A stretch of 64,000 bases of DNA from Parelaphostrongylus tenuis (GCA_019055375.1 JAHQIW010000690.1:1-64000), one strand, 5' to 3'. Counted from the first letter of the stretch, positions 37,167-49,065 are shown. Notes: generated by a model from the letters alone, not told the origin. Translations and numbers: made by a program.

Positions 37167-37500
37167 TTATACTTGCACTCCTGCGGAATAATATTCCTCT
37201 ATCACCTGCCGTCCTGTTGATCTCCGATTAATTCCAGGGGCACCAGCAACACTCGCTCCAGGGATTCGCTGAGCATCATATCTTTCTTCCATGCCGTTGG
37301 TGAACAAATCGGACCACTCGGTAGGTGTGGGGAGGTAGTCTTCTTGTTGAGCGCCTGACATCCCGAGAAATCCAGTCGATAACAGCTCTAGTTCATCAGT
37401 TGTCGTTGGAGTGCATTACGTGTTCGACCCACCTTATTTTCGATATCCTAATGTGTAGAATGGCATCGCTGACCTTCAATCGATGATGTTGGCCACACTT
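37167..37500 (-). pseudogene. RTE-type LINE C-terminal fragment
   Basis: Minus-strand frames give pieces such as ISKIRW, AVIDWISRDVRRST and EWSDLFTNGMEERYDAQRI, matching the C-terminal region of nematode RTE reverse transcriptases. Several frameshifts and stops separate them. Its inverted partner is 49,495-49,830. Confidence 0.75.
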
Positions 37501-37668
37501 CGATCCCTTATCCCGTTTAATACGTTGGGTGTTAAAACGCTAAAAACAGGATAATAGTACCACGAGACAAACTAGACTCATGTAAGATATTATTGATTGC
37601 TGTCTGTTCAAAAAATGAACTTATCGCAGAAAATGTTAGTGTATTATTAGTTACTGTTACAGTACACG

Positions 37669-37905
37669 TGGCGCCGTGGCCAAGTGGTTGTAGTGCTCCT
37701 CGCGGTGCGTCTGGAGTGGAGTTCCATCCGCAAACTCTTTCCGGCAGCCAACAACAACGCCCTATGGAACGTCACAACCAGGCTGTGCTCAAGATTGCAA
37801 GTAGACTTGCTCAACCAGTATTCTGGACGCACAACAAAAAGAGGAACACGATTTGAATGATAGAAATAATGGGATCCGCACTGTGAAGGATCAATAAAGT
37901 GTCTA
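37669..37905 (+). repeat. tRNA-derived SINE with long body
   Basis: The A box is TGGCCAAGTGG at the head. The body has the phrase CCGGCAGCCAACAACAACGC and ends near GATCAATAAAGTG. The minus-strand partner at 49,066-49,322 belongs to the inverted E/E' pair. Confidence 0.7.
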
Positions 37906-37949
37906 AAGTTTTGGTACTGTTGTTAGGCTCAAACCACCTTTCACGGATA

Positions 37950-38110
37950 GATCTCTAGGAATGCTTAAAACTTTACCGAGGCTGTTACGTCAGCCATACA
38001 GGTGTTTCGGACGTATTCCTTCTTCATCAGTGGCCCATGCCCCACAATGAGCTCTACTTTGTAGAAGAGCGGGAGACGTATATGGTGGTAGTAGGGGCAT
38101 TAAACATTGT
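37950..38110 (-). repeat. Decayed hammerhead element, minus strand
   Basis: The minus strand at 37,991-38,036 keeps the core CTGATGA and GAAA, a 5-bp stem I (GGCCA with TGGCT, one G:U) and the GTA cleavage triplet. Stem II (AGAAG against CGTCC) pairs poorly. It faces the plus-strand relative that starts about 30 bp further right, so the two form an inverted pair. Confidence 0.65.
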
Positions 38111-38129
38111 TAGAGACTTATTGAATGTT

Positions 38130-38420
38130 TATAACGAGATTAAATGACCGTCGATGAGGTGGATCAAGTTACATCTACCAGCCGCAATAGATCGACAAAA
38201 AATGGTGATAACAGAATGTCATTGTACGTCGGGCTGCCACCACATACGTCTCCCTCTCTGCTACAAAGTAAAGCTCAGTGTGGGGCATGCGCCACTGATG
38301 AAAAGGGCGACACCCCCAGAAAACTTGCGTGGCTCTACCGTAACAACCTCGGGAAAACTTTAAACATTCTTGCGGACTATATTGAACGTTTATAGCAAAG
38401 TTAAAAGACAGTCGATGAGG
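38130..38420 (+). repeat. Decayed hammerhead element, plus strand
   Basis: It keeps GTCGAT and ATCGAC arms, the CCACCACATACG phrase of the monomer, and CTGATGA at 38,295-38,301. GAAA is at 38,319-38,322, but the sequence after it (ACTTGCGTGG) lacks the normal cleavage triplet, so self-cleavage is unlikely. Confidence 0.7.
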
Positions 38421-38489
38421 CGGATCAATTTATAACTACCCTTCACGGATATATTATCGAAATTTCGCAGTTGAAAGAAGGGATCCGGA

Positions 38490-38590
38490 GTCTTGACCCA
38501 TGTCGACGATCGAAGATAAAAAACGCCGTTCTATACGTCAGACTATCGAAACTAAGATGGGTCGGATATGTGATGAGCTTCAACGACAGC
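38490..38590 (+). pseudogene. RTE C-terminal fragment joined to a SINE
   Basis: The translation reads RSKIKNAVLYVRLSKLRW then GYVMSFNDSRL, as in the fragment at 49,495. It breaks off directly into tRNA-like SINE sequence. Confidence 0.7.
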
Positions 38591-38735
38591 CGGCTCGCGC
38601 TCCCGAATCGGGTGAAATGTGGGTTCGAGTCTCAGCTGACGCCGAAGTTTTTCACATCACTCTACATCATTAGGTATATTCATAACATCGAGCAGCTAGA
38701 AACGGTCAAATAAAAAGGAATTCTATTTGATCATA
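38590..38735 (+). repeat. tRNA-derived SINE
   Basis: It carries a B box GGTTCGAGTCT, then a CACTCTACATCATTAGGTAT phrase and an A-rich end (AATAAAAAGGAATTC). The same order is found at 45,197-45,335. Confidence 0.65.
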
Positions 38736-39630
38736 TGAAAACTAACCTTAGCAGCTACTGGCTATTAGACTGGTGAAATTTAATAGCAGTTCATCACGTC
38801 AAACCATATTCGCTCCTAGACCTTGCTTCAAAAAGGCGAGAGTAATAGAATGAAGCATGAGTTGTTCTCTAGTATCTCGTGTAGTCTTACAAGGATCATC
38901 TTCGATTGCTTTTCTCATGACTTCCAATGGGACTGATACAGTAGTAGTTGCGCTTTATGTATTGTAAAATTCGTCTCTTCACAAAAATTTATGAATCATC
39001 ACTCAGTTTACATTTGCCACCATTTCCTGAGTCAAATTCACAGTTGATAACGCGAGTTGTCTCTGCTGCTGCTTCATGACCCATTTCGAACTGACGGTTT
39101 TGAGCCGCAACTACTTTACACTAACCAACATCCTTTCAGTAGACTGAGACGAGACAGGTATAAAATAAAGAGCAAGTAATGCGTCGAAAGCAGCCAAACA
39201 TAAATTGAGAAATTTTCCATAAAAATCTTGCATAGCATAAACATATTTACTCAAGAATACATTGCAAAAAACCGGAGTTACTTTTGCACCGTCAATATCT
39301 CATTGCAAGTTAGTGAAATAGATCTCGGTTATCTTGTAGATTGAGAGAAGAGTGGAGGAAGATACGGTAAGGGTGAAACATAAGTTGATATTTACGCATT
39401 CCATCATGTAAAACCTCATATCCCGCTTCCCATAAATATGTGAAAATTGGTTATTAGACAAGTGGAAATTACACGACTCACGAACGTATGAGTGTTACTA
39501 TATATGTATAGAAAAGGAAAGAACAAGGCCTGTGGAAACAGACAGGTTTCCATTCCGCACTTTATCATCTATTCATTATTAGTGGACGCACCACGTGGAC
39601 CCGTGACTATTGCTCCTCAGATCACCAGTT
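38736..39630. other. AT-rich intergenic stretch, nothing recognised
   Basis: No repeat partner in the window and no protein similarity seen. Confidence 0.45.
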
Positions 39631-39639
39631 CAAGATCCA

Positions 39640-40080
39640 TAAAAAGAATAAAGGATAAAGCTCTAGAAGTTGATGAATCCCTGAGGGATGTGTCATGCAT
39701 TCGTCTATTTCTAACCTTATACCTTTCATTTCGAGTGTTTTATTTAGATCAACCTCAAATTAGAATATATCTCATAATTACTATTTGAGCCTGAAAGGCC
39801 GAAAAACTTGCATCGGGCTGTATAAGAGCCTATTAACTGGCCACATGACATGTTGGCTCAAATAATAATTATGAGATATTTCTAACTTTGCTTGAGGTGA
39901 TGAAGGTTCACCTCGGCTTTACAGTGACTCGCGGTGGTCTCCCGCTGTACCAAGTCAGTGCTGTTTATCTTCCCGCCTGCGAGCAGTCTGCTACCAATTT
40001 AACGACGGCAATGGATGGTTTGGCTATCTATGAGCGCAGGATCGAACCGTAGACCATCTACCAATCTATCGTAATGGATA
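39640..40080 (-). repeat. SINE (family of 48,232 and 50,013) split by a MITE-like insert
   Basis: The minus strand from 40,080 leftwards has GGTTCGATCCTGCGC, then AGTCACTGTAAAGCCGAGGT and TCACCTCAAGC. The tail phrase (CCCTCAGGGATT and CTTTATCC) resumes at 39,705-39,640. The interruption contains the inverted-repeat element at 39,760-39,885. Confidence 0.7.
39760..39885. mobile_element. 126-bp MITE-like element with about 31-bp inverted ends
   Basis: The left end starts TTAGAATATATCTCATAATT and runs to GAGCC (39,791). The right end (39,855-39,885) is its near-perfect reverse complement, with two or three mismatches. It has no ORF. Its inner part (CCACATGACATG) resembles the element at 62,601-62,711, so the two may be related. 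Confidence 0.7.
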
Positions 40081-42854
40081 CGGGGTGACATTAACATTTA
40101 GGCATGTATCTTCTCAACTCTTCACCTACTTTTCCTTCCATCGATCAAATAGATTAGAAAAAGGGTTGGTTGATATATTTGGATTCTAGAAAAAATGACT
40201 CATAATCTGATTCATGTGCTTATCTACCCTATTTAGATTGGACCTCAAATTTCATCGCTCATGAAACTTCATATTTGGAAATCGAGAATAAGAAATGAAA
40301 GTGAAACGCTCAAGAGACGTCCATTACTTGAGTTTTAAAGTGTTCATTCCAATGTAGAAAAATATTTTATACACTTCCAAAAAAGAAAATGTTTCGCATA
40401 ATTAGAATCTTGATATCACATTCATTCGAATGACATAAAATTCGATGAAAAGACGGAGAAATAAATTTATTGCAACTAAATAAAAATAACAAAAGAAACG
40501 ACAGAGCTTAGTTTTCAATCCATTAACAGTGACGCTTCGTTATACATCTGAAAGGGTTTCTAGCCAACTGATTAGTCCTACGAACTCTGTGAAAGCGAAT
40601 TAACTTCGATCGACAGCTGAATTCTTGACACTCCGTTGAATCATCAATACTATTCAAGAAACACGAACAGTTGTAATATGCAAGCTTTGCTAGATCGATT
40701 TTTTATAACAGCCAAAATCACGTTTGTGTGTCTTCGATAAAATGATGGCTAATTCTATGCAGAAGTATTCTGTAAAGCAAAGGTTCTTTTACTACGGCGA
40801 AACCAATCAGTCACATTTCCCTGCTGATCAAACCTGTCGTGTTAATGAGGTGTTAATTAAAATATCCTTCGGCTAACGTTTTGATGCCTTTCTTTCCTTT
40901 CCCAGGTCGATGGTTAGAGTCCATCGGGTAGCTGATTAGCATAGGTTCTTCTTGAAAAATTGAGCTCGCCGAGTGAGGTTCTTCATACGAGCGATACATT
41001 ACTAAAAGCGGGATCGATCCGAGCTAGACGAAGGTGAAGTTCCACAACGAGTATGAACGACAGTGGACGATAGACTCGAGCCATCGGCTACCACGAAGAC
41101 AATAGGCGTCGAAACGTTAGTCGTATATATTGTTATACGTTGTTATTAACACCTCGTGCTACAGGCTTAGTCAATTGCAAAAATTCTTTGCAGAAGTCTT
41201 CAATAGTGCCCACCATGGAATCTTCACCATATGCCTTTGATTAGACGTCAAAAACATTCTGCCTTCGAAAATAATTTTATAGATGAGGGATGGAAGTGTG
41301 GTGGTGACCATCATCAGTTGACATGACGCGCCCCGCGAATCTCATGCCATTCAGGCTTAGAGAAAAAATCGCCCTTTCTATGCAATAGTATGTTGTTATT
41401 TACCACTGTCATCATTAACACAAAGAGAGCCCGACATGAGTGGATTTCTACTCACATCTCAATCGGCGTAAACGGATATTCACTTATAGCATACATTGGT
41501 CATCATTGGTCTTCAACATCACCTGAGATCTGATCTAGCTCATACATTTGAGCCGATGTAAAGTTTGGATTCAAAAGAATAGACCATTGGTTCAACACAA
41601 GTCATATCCATAAAAAGAATAGTCTTAAAAGTTACAGGGAAGGTTATAGTTACTAATCATGATTTTGTGACTTCATATATTGAAAACGCAGTGTCAATGT
41701 GGCGGAAGACAACTTGCGATTTTACTATCAGGACTATTTTCGATATTCTAGTGTTGGCGACGTGAATTTTATTCCATATGAAAATTTTCATATTTACATG
41801 ACATAGTACTACAGCATACCAGTCGTCTATGTTTATTCACAATCTGATGTACCTTTAATTCCTGACCTGCACAGAATGTCAAACAATGAGACTTAGAGAC
41901 CCATACAGATGATCCTTGATGAAAACATGTTTACTGCCTATGGAATTGTCATTATGCTAAATTTACTGCCAGCGTTACTGCATAGCAATTTTTATATATG
42001 AACTGTTCTGAAAACTGAGTTAACGCAAAATATTTTAGGTCTTAAAACGATTTTAAACGAACAAATTACATTAGTGTACGTGTGAATGACTGCACCCATG
42101 CAAGAGTTCGTTTCTGAAATGCTAACAGAAGAAGGGACTGAGCAGAACTGAGCTCAGCAAGACTGTGTACAGTGTTTTGGAATCTCTGAGGCTGAGATCC
42201 GAAGCATTGATAACATATCGAAATTGAAATTTTGTTAGGCACAAGAAAGAAAAGATTCTCAACTTTGCGATACCACTCAGGCTATTTTTATATGTGATGA
42301 ATATGATTTATACAGGGAGAAAATGTCTTTTGTGTCTTTTGAAAAATAAGAAAAAAGAAAATGAAAATGAATTTTTGACATGTCTAAAGCTGTGATTTTA
42401 CCTCAATATGTTTTCTCGATCGATAAGATTTCTCCACTATTTTGATAACAAAGGACTTCCCCACAGCTTGTTGGACAAAGATTTCCTTTCGTCTTCAGTG
42501 GATCTGTGCATGTCAAAAAAGTGCTGGTCGCCTAACTGCTTGAAAAAAATTCTTCAACATATATTCATTTCGTATTATTTGTATTACTATCTCGTCCTAT
42601 TAGCAATATTCTGGTGCTCATCTGAATAGCACTCAGTATATTATGTGAACAGAAACAAGGATTTAAGATCGAGAAATAATTGGATGCGATTTCGGAACTT
42701 ATCATAAATTTCAACTGTTTTCATGCTCTGTCAATTACCACATAGACATGGGGGGAGTCACAAGTATCAAGAATACTGTAGGAGCACTGGTCCTATATTT
42801 AAACGCTTCCATTCAACCTACAACATCAATCGTTTCGTTCTGGTATTTCCGTCT
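40081..42854. other. AT-rich intergenic stretch upstream of the SOD gene
   Basis: No gene recognised. 40,900-41,165 holds a more GC-rich segment ending in GGCGTCGAAACGTTAG near 41,106-41,121, reminiscent of a decayed hammerhead (GAC/GTC stem then GAAAC) but without the CTGANGA half. No promoter element could be assigned with confidence. Confidence 0.4.
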
Positions 42855-42866
42855 GTTCAGCTTCAG
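42855..42866 (+). promoter_or_regulatory. Possible trans-splice acceptor just before the SOD start
   Basis: Two overlapping acceptor-like phrases, GTTCAG and CTTCAG, end 8 and 2 bases before the ATG at 42,869. Nematode mRNAs often receive a spliced leader at such sites. This is inference only. Confidence 0.3.
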
Positions 42867-42868
42867 TT

Positions 42869-44017
42869 ATGACAAAGATGCAGCTGTTCGTCTCTCTAGT
42901 CTTCATTACTATGGCATCATGCTCCACTCCAATTAGTCGAGGTGAAACCAACCGTTAATTTTACAACAACATAATTGCTGAGAAAGTTTCTTTTCACAAA
43001 CCGTTACTCATTGATTACCGTCACTTATGTTACAACAAAAGTGGAAGCTCCCAGCTATGTTTGTTTAAGAAGTGACGTGAATCAGATTAGTTTGGAAACG
43101 TTCAAAACTCTACAAAAAATAAGCATAATAGAAATATATGAAATACATCCTTTCTTTGATAGTACCAAGAACTCGTGCCATAATTTACCAAGCTCGTACT
43201 GGCGGTTACCCAAACAACATTCTTGGAATTTTGGACTTGACAGAACGCCAAGGAGTAGTGACGGTAAGCTCGTTGGTCGCTCGATACGCTCACAAAGCGG
43301 CAGATGATATGAATGATTTGTCCATTTAGATTACTGGCAGTATAAGTGGTCTACCAACAGGTCCACACGGCTTCCATGTTCATCAATACGGTGATCTAGG
43401 TAATGGCTGCTTGGCAGCAGGTGAACATTTCAATCCTCACAGATCAAACCACGGTGGGCCAGGAAACTCACCTTCTAGACGACATGTCGGCGATCTTGGA
43501 AACATCATAACACCTGCTGTGAGTCTATATTTTTGCTCAGTTGATAACTCATTTGTTTCTAATTCTTAGGCAAGCCTTAATCTTACCTTATTATACTTGC
43601 AAGAAGAGAAATAGCACAAATACGAAGACTATAATCATTATAAAATCTTCATTTAGATATGTGACTATTAACCACTAATCATCGCTCCAACGAACTCGAC
43701 TATTTTTATATATTTCGATGTAATTTTAACACCCGAACTTAAAACTGACAAAATTTTTTATTTTTTGCAGCAAAATTTTTCTAAGGAAGCAATACTCAAA
43801 AATCAATTTTAAGGGAAATGGATCAACAGTAATCAACATCCGGGATTCTTTCATTGCCTTTACCGGTAATCGCGGTATTGCCGGACGAGCTTTTGTCATT
43901 CATAACAATACAGACGATCTTGGCACTGGCGGTAACGAAGGAAGTCGCACAACGGGCAATGCCGGTTCTCGCCTCGCTTGTGGAGTCATCGGTTACGTTA
44001 TGCCAGGAAATGCTTAA
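42869..44017 (+). CDS. Secreted Cu/Zn superoxide dismutase (4 exons)
   Basis: The enzyme converts superoxide to oxygen and hydrogen peroxide; the signal peptide places it outside the cell or in the secretory path. Exons: 42,869-42,941, 43,163-43,263, 43,330-43,518 and 43,814-44,017. Intron phases are 1, 0 and 0, all GT-AG, giving 188 residues. Residues 1 to about 19 are hydrophobic ([15 protein letters not shown]). All metal ligands are present: HVH (two Cu histidines), [20 protein letters not shown] (His and the zinc Asp) and [11 protein letters not shown] (last Cu His). The disulfide cysteines are in GNGC and RLACG, and the latter also holds the active-site arginine. The loop normally reading GGHE is GGNE. 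A better-looking acceptor (TTTTGCAG, ending at 43,770) would put a stop in frame, and the pseudogene copy supports the 43,814 start. The family call is firm; the extracellular location is likely. Confidence 0.93.
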
Positions 44018-44159
44018 ATCCAGTTCCGTAACTTGTATTCGCGTTCTATAAATGAATATGCTTCGCAACATTCTATCAAATCCTTCAATGATATCAACAT
44101 TTTAGCGAACATTTTCTACTCAACGAGCAAAGTTCTCAATCAAGCATATATCTCTAAGA

Positions 44160-44169
44160 AATAAATAAA
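44160..44169 (+). terminator. Candidate polyadenylation signals of the SOD gene
   Basis: Two overlapping AATAAA hexamers lie about 145 bp after the SOD stop codon. Confidence 0.5.
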
Positions 44170-44470
44170 AACTGTGTCGGTGGAAGTGAGGAATGACAAA
44201 CGAAAGTGGGGTTCCACGTACGAAGCAAATCGTCACAATACATCGGTGGCACTTCAAACTCGGCTTTGTTTTATATGAGAATCTGGCACTAAAGTAACGT
44301 AAATCCAGTAGCGCGGTCGTTGACTCAATCCCATGCACCACGCTCTCTGAGCTCGAATAAGAAAAACATAAAAGTATACTCATAATTTCAATGGTTTGAC
44401 AGCATTTCTCGCAGTGCTACGATGTTTCCAATACACTTAAGAGAATTGAGTGATGAGCAAAAATACGACC

Positions 44471-44545
44471 TCAGCCGGGAGTTAGACCCGCGTTTCATCC
44501 ATCCCGGAGACGCGTGCTAGCGCTACACCACCGAGGTACATTTCG
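44471..44545 (-). repeat. tRNA-like SINE head
   Basis: The minus strand has GGTGTAGCGCTAGC (A-box-like) and GGGTCTAACTCCCGG (T-arm-like, B box degraded). A related phrase (TCGACTCCTCTCTGAGG) follows at 44,610. No cloverleaf acceptor stem. Confidence 0.55.
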
Positions 44546-45039
44546 CCACCACTCATTCTTCAACATCTTTGTATTAGCTATGGTGTAGATGGAACGTGTG
44601 TTCGACTCCTCTCTGAGGTCGTATTTTTGCTCACTAAGTCAATTCTCGCAGGTGTATTGGAAACAAAGGTAAACATAAAAACATTTAAGAATGTATAGAA
44701 GAGCATGGACCACACGATAGAAGAGAAAATCGGAGAATTTTTTAAGCACAGAAGAAGACCGATCTATAGAAAAGTAATCACAATAAATAGAGGCAAGGTC
44801 ATATATAAAGTGGAGCAAAGGCCCGTGTGACATTCTTAGGTACCACAGTATACGCAGCGAACAATTAGAGTTTGCCCATCCCGCATAAGCGAAGTTGGAA
44901 GTGATTGAGAAAGAGCTAAAATGACTTTGACAAGAGCAATATCGAGAGTGACTACTTTGTCGAATATGGACCAGCTCGAATCGACCAGCACACAGAGCAT
45001 CATAAACGATAGTTTCACACGTTCCATCTGAACTGCGAC
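44546..45039. other. Intergenic, nothing recognised
   Basis: Short ORFs only (44,639-44,833 and 44,836-45,027, minus strand), with no motif I recognise and no second copy in the window. Confidence 0.4.
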
Positions 45040-45335
45040 ATTCTAGAAGATGTTCAATAAATGCTATGGAAAAACCATGTGCAGAATGATATTATTGTGC
45101 CCAATAATGCAGAATGGTGTACAAAAACCTTTGTTTCAGGTGCAATTCGAACCCACATTTCACTCTATCCGGGAGCGCATGCTGAACCGTTGCACAACCG
45201 ACGCTCCCGGATAGAGTGAAATTTGGGTTCGAATCTCAACTAACGCGAACGTTTTTGCACACCACTCTACATTATTGGGTATATTGTACATCATAACACT
45301 GCAAGTGGCGCTCAAATAAAATGAATTCTGATTGA
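45040..45335. repeat. Head-to-head inverted pair of tRNA-derived SINEs
   Basis: The minus copy occupies about 45,040-45,183 (B box GGTTCGAATTG, complement). The plus copy occupies about 45,197-45,335 (B box GGTTCGAATCT). The heads share the phrase CGCTCCCGGATAGAGTGAAA in opposite orientation with about 15 bp between, so the site is a near palindrome. Both tails contain a CATTATTGGG phrase. Confidence 0.75.
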
Positions 45336-45489
45336 ATATTATGTCGTGATGGCGGACGATTCGCATTTCACTATCCATACTTGTACAAACCGGTTGCAGG
45401 CTATGCAGATTCAAAGTGGAATTATGTTCAGATCTTCACCTTGTTCAATAGAAAATCCCGTTAATAAAATTAATTAGCCCTCTACAGCG

Positions 45490-47738
45490 TAATATTAATA
45501 GGGATTGGCGACGAACATTTCAAAATAACTGCATGTCGAGTGACAAAATCAAAAGACAACTATGAGTTTCTACATTTCAGACAGGATACGAGTTCTTGCC
45601 CTTTCAAGGTAGGGCTGGGTGAGGGTGACGTTCCTAAAAGCGAAGATGCCATCGGCAAGTCTTTATGTTCAGCTGGATATGCGGAAGCACAAGCAATCTC
45701 GTTGTCGACTATGCATCTATTAGAAAATATATATAAGTTTTCTTTCTAAGCCAATTGCCAGATTGTCATAATACGACTTACATGATAGGCTTTCAACGAT
45801 TTTGCTTTGTTCAGAACCTGGAAAGATCAGGTTGCTCATAAACCACCTGACCAAACATATTCATTAATTCAGAAGAAAAAAATCGTCAAATCTATTTATC
45901 GATGGCATCAAGCACAGGATAATTTTCAATCGTTCTCTGTTATCGGGGAACAAGTGAAGAAACGACCCCTTTCGTCGGACAAGAATTTTTTATAAGAGTA
46001 TTAGTAATCATTGGGAAACTTAAATCTCAGGCTACTGCATTACGTGCTCCTTCTTTTAAAGGACCCTTATATTTCTCCGTAACATTCGAAACAAATTATG
46101 TGATACATCGGCCGCGCGCCTCGAGTGTTAATTCACTGAAAACACGAAAAATATATGAACATTTAGGAGAAGTTTTGTGGTATCAGAGACACTTTATCTA
46201 GAGCTTTTTTTTCAAAGTGAAGAAGAAATCGTTAATAAATAACAAGAATTACACTCTACTTGTGAGTCGCCTCTGCGGGGTCGATCGATAGGTGGCGGAA
46301 CGCTGTATCGAATTTACGGCCACCAGATATCCAGCCCACACGCTAACCGAGAAGCAGATGTCCGCGTATGTGAAAATCGATCATACTTTCCCCGCTACTC
46401 TGCAGTGAAACTGTCTTGCCAAAAAATAGGCACAGCTTCGGAATCATGAAAACTTACGTTGTCGAATGACTACTAATAGTCTAAAAGAGGACTTTGGCCG
46501 GCAAGGATGTGGAACACAAAAGTTTTCCTTTCGCTGAAGCACTATTAGAAAGCTTCTTTCAAATCGGCCATGTATGGTAGTAGCTGGAGATTTGAGCTTT
46601 TGAATGATCACTAACACTCTTATGAAAGTTTTTGTCCAGTGGGAGGGATCGTTTCTTTACCTATCGTCCAAGGAAAGGTACCGTTTTGATTACTTCGCAG
46701 TCCATTCGACATACTTCGGTAACACCAGGAGGAATAATCGCGATAAATATGTTCGCACTGTATGTCGAGGCTCTGTTGAAGGCGAATTTTTCGAAGCGTC
46801 ATCAATCAATCAACAGCAACAATATCTCCATAGTGTTGAGTTATCTGCAAAAGCTTCAAACTAGGGTGGGGGTTGATCCCTCACTTTACCTTTTATGGGG
46901 GCGCGTGCTAACCGCTGCACTACCGTGGCTCCTATTTAGCTACCACTCTTTCTGTGATACTAGGTGTCAAAGTTAACAGCAGACAACTATTGACGGCTTA
47001 TACTACTACGCTACAAATATTGAAGGAGCTGCTTTTGGTAGAGCCTTGTTAGCGTATGCTGACGTGTAGGGCCCGTGTAGCCCAGTGGTTAGAAGTGCCC
47101 TGTTACACATGCGTTGTCGATAGTTAGGTCCTGCTCCCAAGGCTTACCAAACTCTCTATACCTTTTGTCCTGCGAATTGAGAGCGAGAGCAGAGATCTCT
47201 ATTTTTTTTACCCTTCTTGTTAGCGAATAGCGACACTGAGAATGTGGTGATTTCAGAGTACAAGAAATTTTTCACCGCAGTGTTAGTAACGATTCGAAAG
47301 TTCAGACTTGATGCCACAGTCCCACCTCGCCAATTCTTCAAAACATTCCTTTATAACGCTTTAACATTCAAAATAAGATTATGTCTCATAAAACCGCATT
47401 TTTTTCGCTTTTCTCGCTTTTATTGTGCTGGGAAAATCTCCTCTCTCAGAGTGGTAAGCGACCAGCGATGCTTGCCGAAAATCAGCGCCGGTATGAATCC
47501 TCACTGTCTTTCAACACCCTTCTGCAATCAATAACTAACGTCCCACGAAACGCCTCACCCTTGCTATCCTCCAGATTACAAGGAGGAATGCACGTTCAGT
47601 ATTCTACGACATTCGTGAAAAAGGCGCAATCTTACGCAAAGGTGGAGACGAATCTAATGTTGAAGTATTGGGACGGGTTCAGCGACACGAGAGCTGTATA
47701 AATAAAGTGGTAGAATTGAAAGGAAGTAATTACTGAGA
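45490..47738 (+). repeat. Block G', inverted copy of 19,962-22,265
   Basis: Same order of landmarks as block G on the opposite strand, including the two SINE heads at 46,865-46,932 (minus) and 47,069-47,140 (plus, GTAGCCCAGTGG). The B boxes are more eroded here than in block G. The ORFs at 46,604-46,976 and 47,217-47,701 cover SINE and spacer sequence and are not conserved as proteins. Confidence 0.85.
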
Positions 47739-48231
47739 ATTTAGTGGCATCTTTTGATTTCTCGCATGGAAATCTATCTGAAAATGCTCTCATCTTGGCT
47801 CAAACGTTTGAAAGCGTCTAGGAAATTTGAGTTGAATATTACAGGGTTTCACCCTAATGTAGTATAACACCTTCACATTCCAAATGTCAAGATTCAGTCT
47901 TTTCTAGGAGGATCCGATCATCGGTTTGGCTCACCTTATTTTTGATATCAGTACTGCGAGGATTGCAGACTTTTGGTTGAATATTTTTGGCGTGGAATCA
48001 TTCGATGTAACTGACAAACACACTGTCCTACAGAATTTTTGTCGATGAAATTAATAAGCTGTGAAAGTCTTGATTTTGGAAGGAAAAGATGACTGATAAT
48101 GACAGATTAACTGATCTAACCGCTGATTTGATTTTTCTTATTGAGTACCTCTAAAACTTGTCACAACATTTCGTCTTCTGTCGTCAGAAATTAAAGTTGT
48201 CGGGATGGTGATACCCAGTTTTTTGGTTCTC
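47739..48231. other. Intergenic, nothing recognised
   Basis: AT-rich sequence without repeat partner or gene. Confidence 0.4.
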
Positions 48232-48525
48232 TTGTGTCACAGTGGTTAAAGGTGTTCCACGACATACATTTGCCCACCAATCGGTCGTTGGTGCGACCAC
48301 ACGATCAAGGCTCACCAAGCCTTCCATCCCTCTGGAATAGGTAAATAATAACGCGACTTGTTAGAAGGATAGAAACACAGACCTGATGCACCGGTAGGTC
48401 AGCACAAGTCATTGTAAAGACTAGATATGCATTCAGTCACCTAAACGAAGCTGAAAATTGAAGACTACTGCACGGTGGGTCCCTCAGGGATTGGTCAACG
48501 CTTAGAGTTTTATCCTTCTACTATT
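48232..48525 (+). repeat. SINE, about 290 bp
   Basis: A-box-like TCACAGTGGTTAAAGG at the head. The body has a CATCCCTCTGG phrase, then GATATGCATTCAGTCACCT, then a CTCAGGGATTGGTCAACG tail and a T-rich end. The same order is found at 50,013-50,305. Confidence 0.75.
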
Positions 48526-48639
48526 CAGTAATAATGACAAAGTTAAGCCTATCGGCTCGAACATTATATTCAGTGGCGATAGTGCTAGTAATGATATAGA
48601 TAATGCAAATAGCACGATAGTCAGTAATTACCTGTATCA

Positions 48640-48960
48640 CCTGTCACCTGTCGTCCCTTTAATCATCGAGTGACTGGAAAGGGCACCAGCAACACTTCTA
48701 TTTTTACCTATCGTGTGCAAGAGTAACGCAGTGGGTCGTGCTCGCTCTAGAGATTTGTTGATCATCATAATTTCCTTCTAGGCTTTTCGTGAAGAAATCA
48801 CACAATCGGATCAGTAATCTTCCTACGTGCTTGACATCCCGAGGAATCCAATCAGCAACGGCTTTCGTCCATAGGTTGTCGCTGAAGGGTATCACGTATC
48901 TCCCTCACCTTAATTTTGATAGCCTGGCGCGTTGAACGGTGTTTTTGATCTTCGATCGTT
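48640..48960 (-). pseudogene. RTE C-terminal fragment
   Basis: The minus-strand translation gives WTKAVADWIPRDVKH, CDFFTKSLEGNYD and CVTLAHDR, in the order expected for the RTE C-terminus. The upstream reverse transcriptase and the start are missing. Confidence 0.75.
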
Positions 48961-49065
48961 GACTTCGGTCAAGAATTTGGATCCCCTCCCTCATTAGCGA
49001 GATTTCGGTAGTAAATCCGTGAAAGGCGATTTGAACGCTAACAGCAGTAATATAACATCAGACAC

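Larger units (their letters stand above)
35600..37910 (-). repeat. Block E, inverted copy of 49,060-52,740
   Basis: Contiguous with block B. The reverse complement of 35,600-37,910 aligns with 49,060-52,740. The right copy additionally has about 840 bp at 49,917-50,757 and a 419-bp mariner at 51,131-51,549. The shared content includes an RTE C-terminal fragment and a SINE, so these were in place before the duplication. Confidence 0.85.

Noticed and set aside
41106..41121. Hammerhead near GTCGAAACGTTAG
   Set aside because: The CTGANGA half of the core is missing and stem I cannot be formed.
43771..43813. SOD exon 4 starting at the strong TTTTGCAG acceptor
   Set aside because: That start runs into an in-frame TAA before the conserved domain. 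The acceptor before 43,814 keeps phase 0 and aligns with the pseudogene's exon 4.
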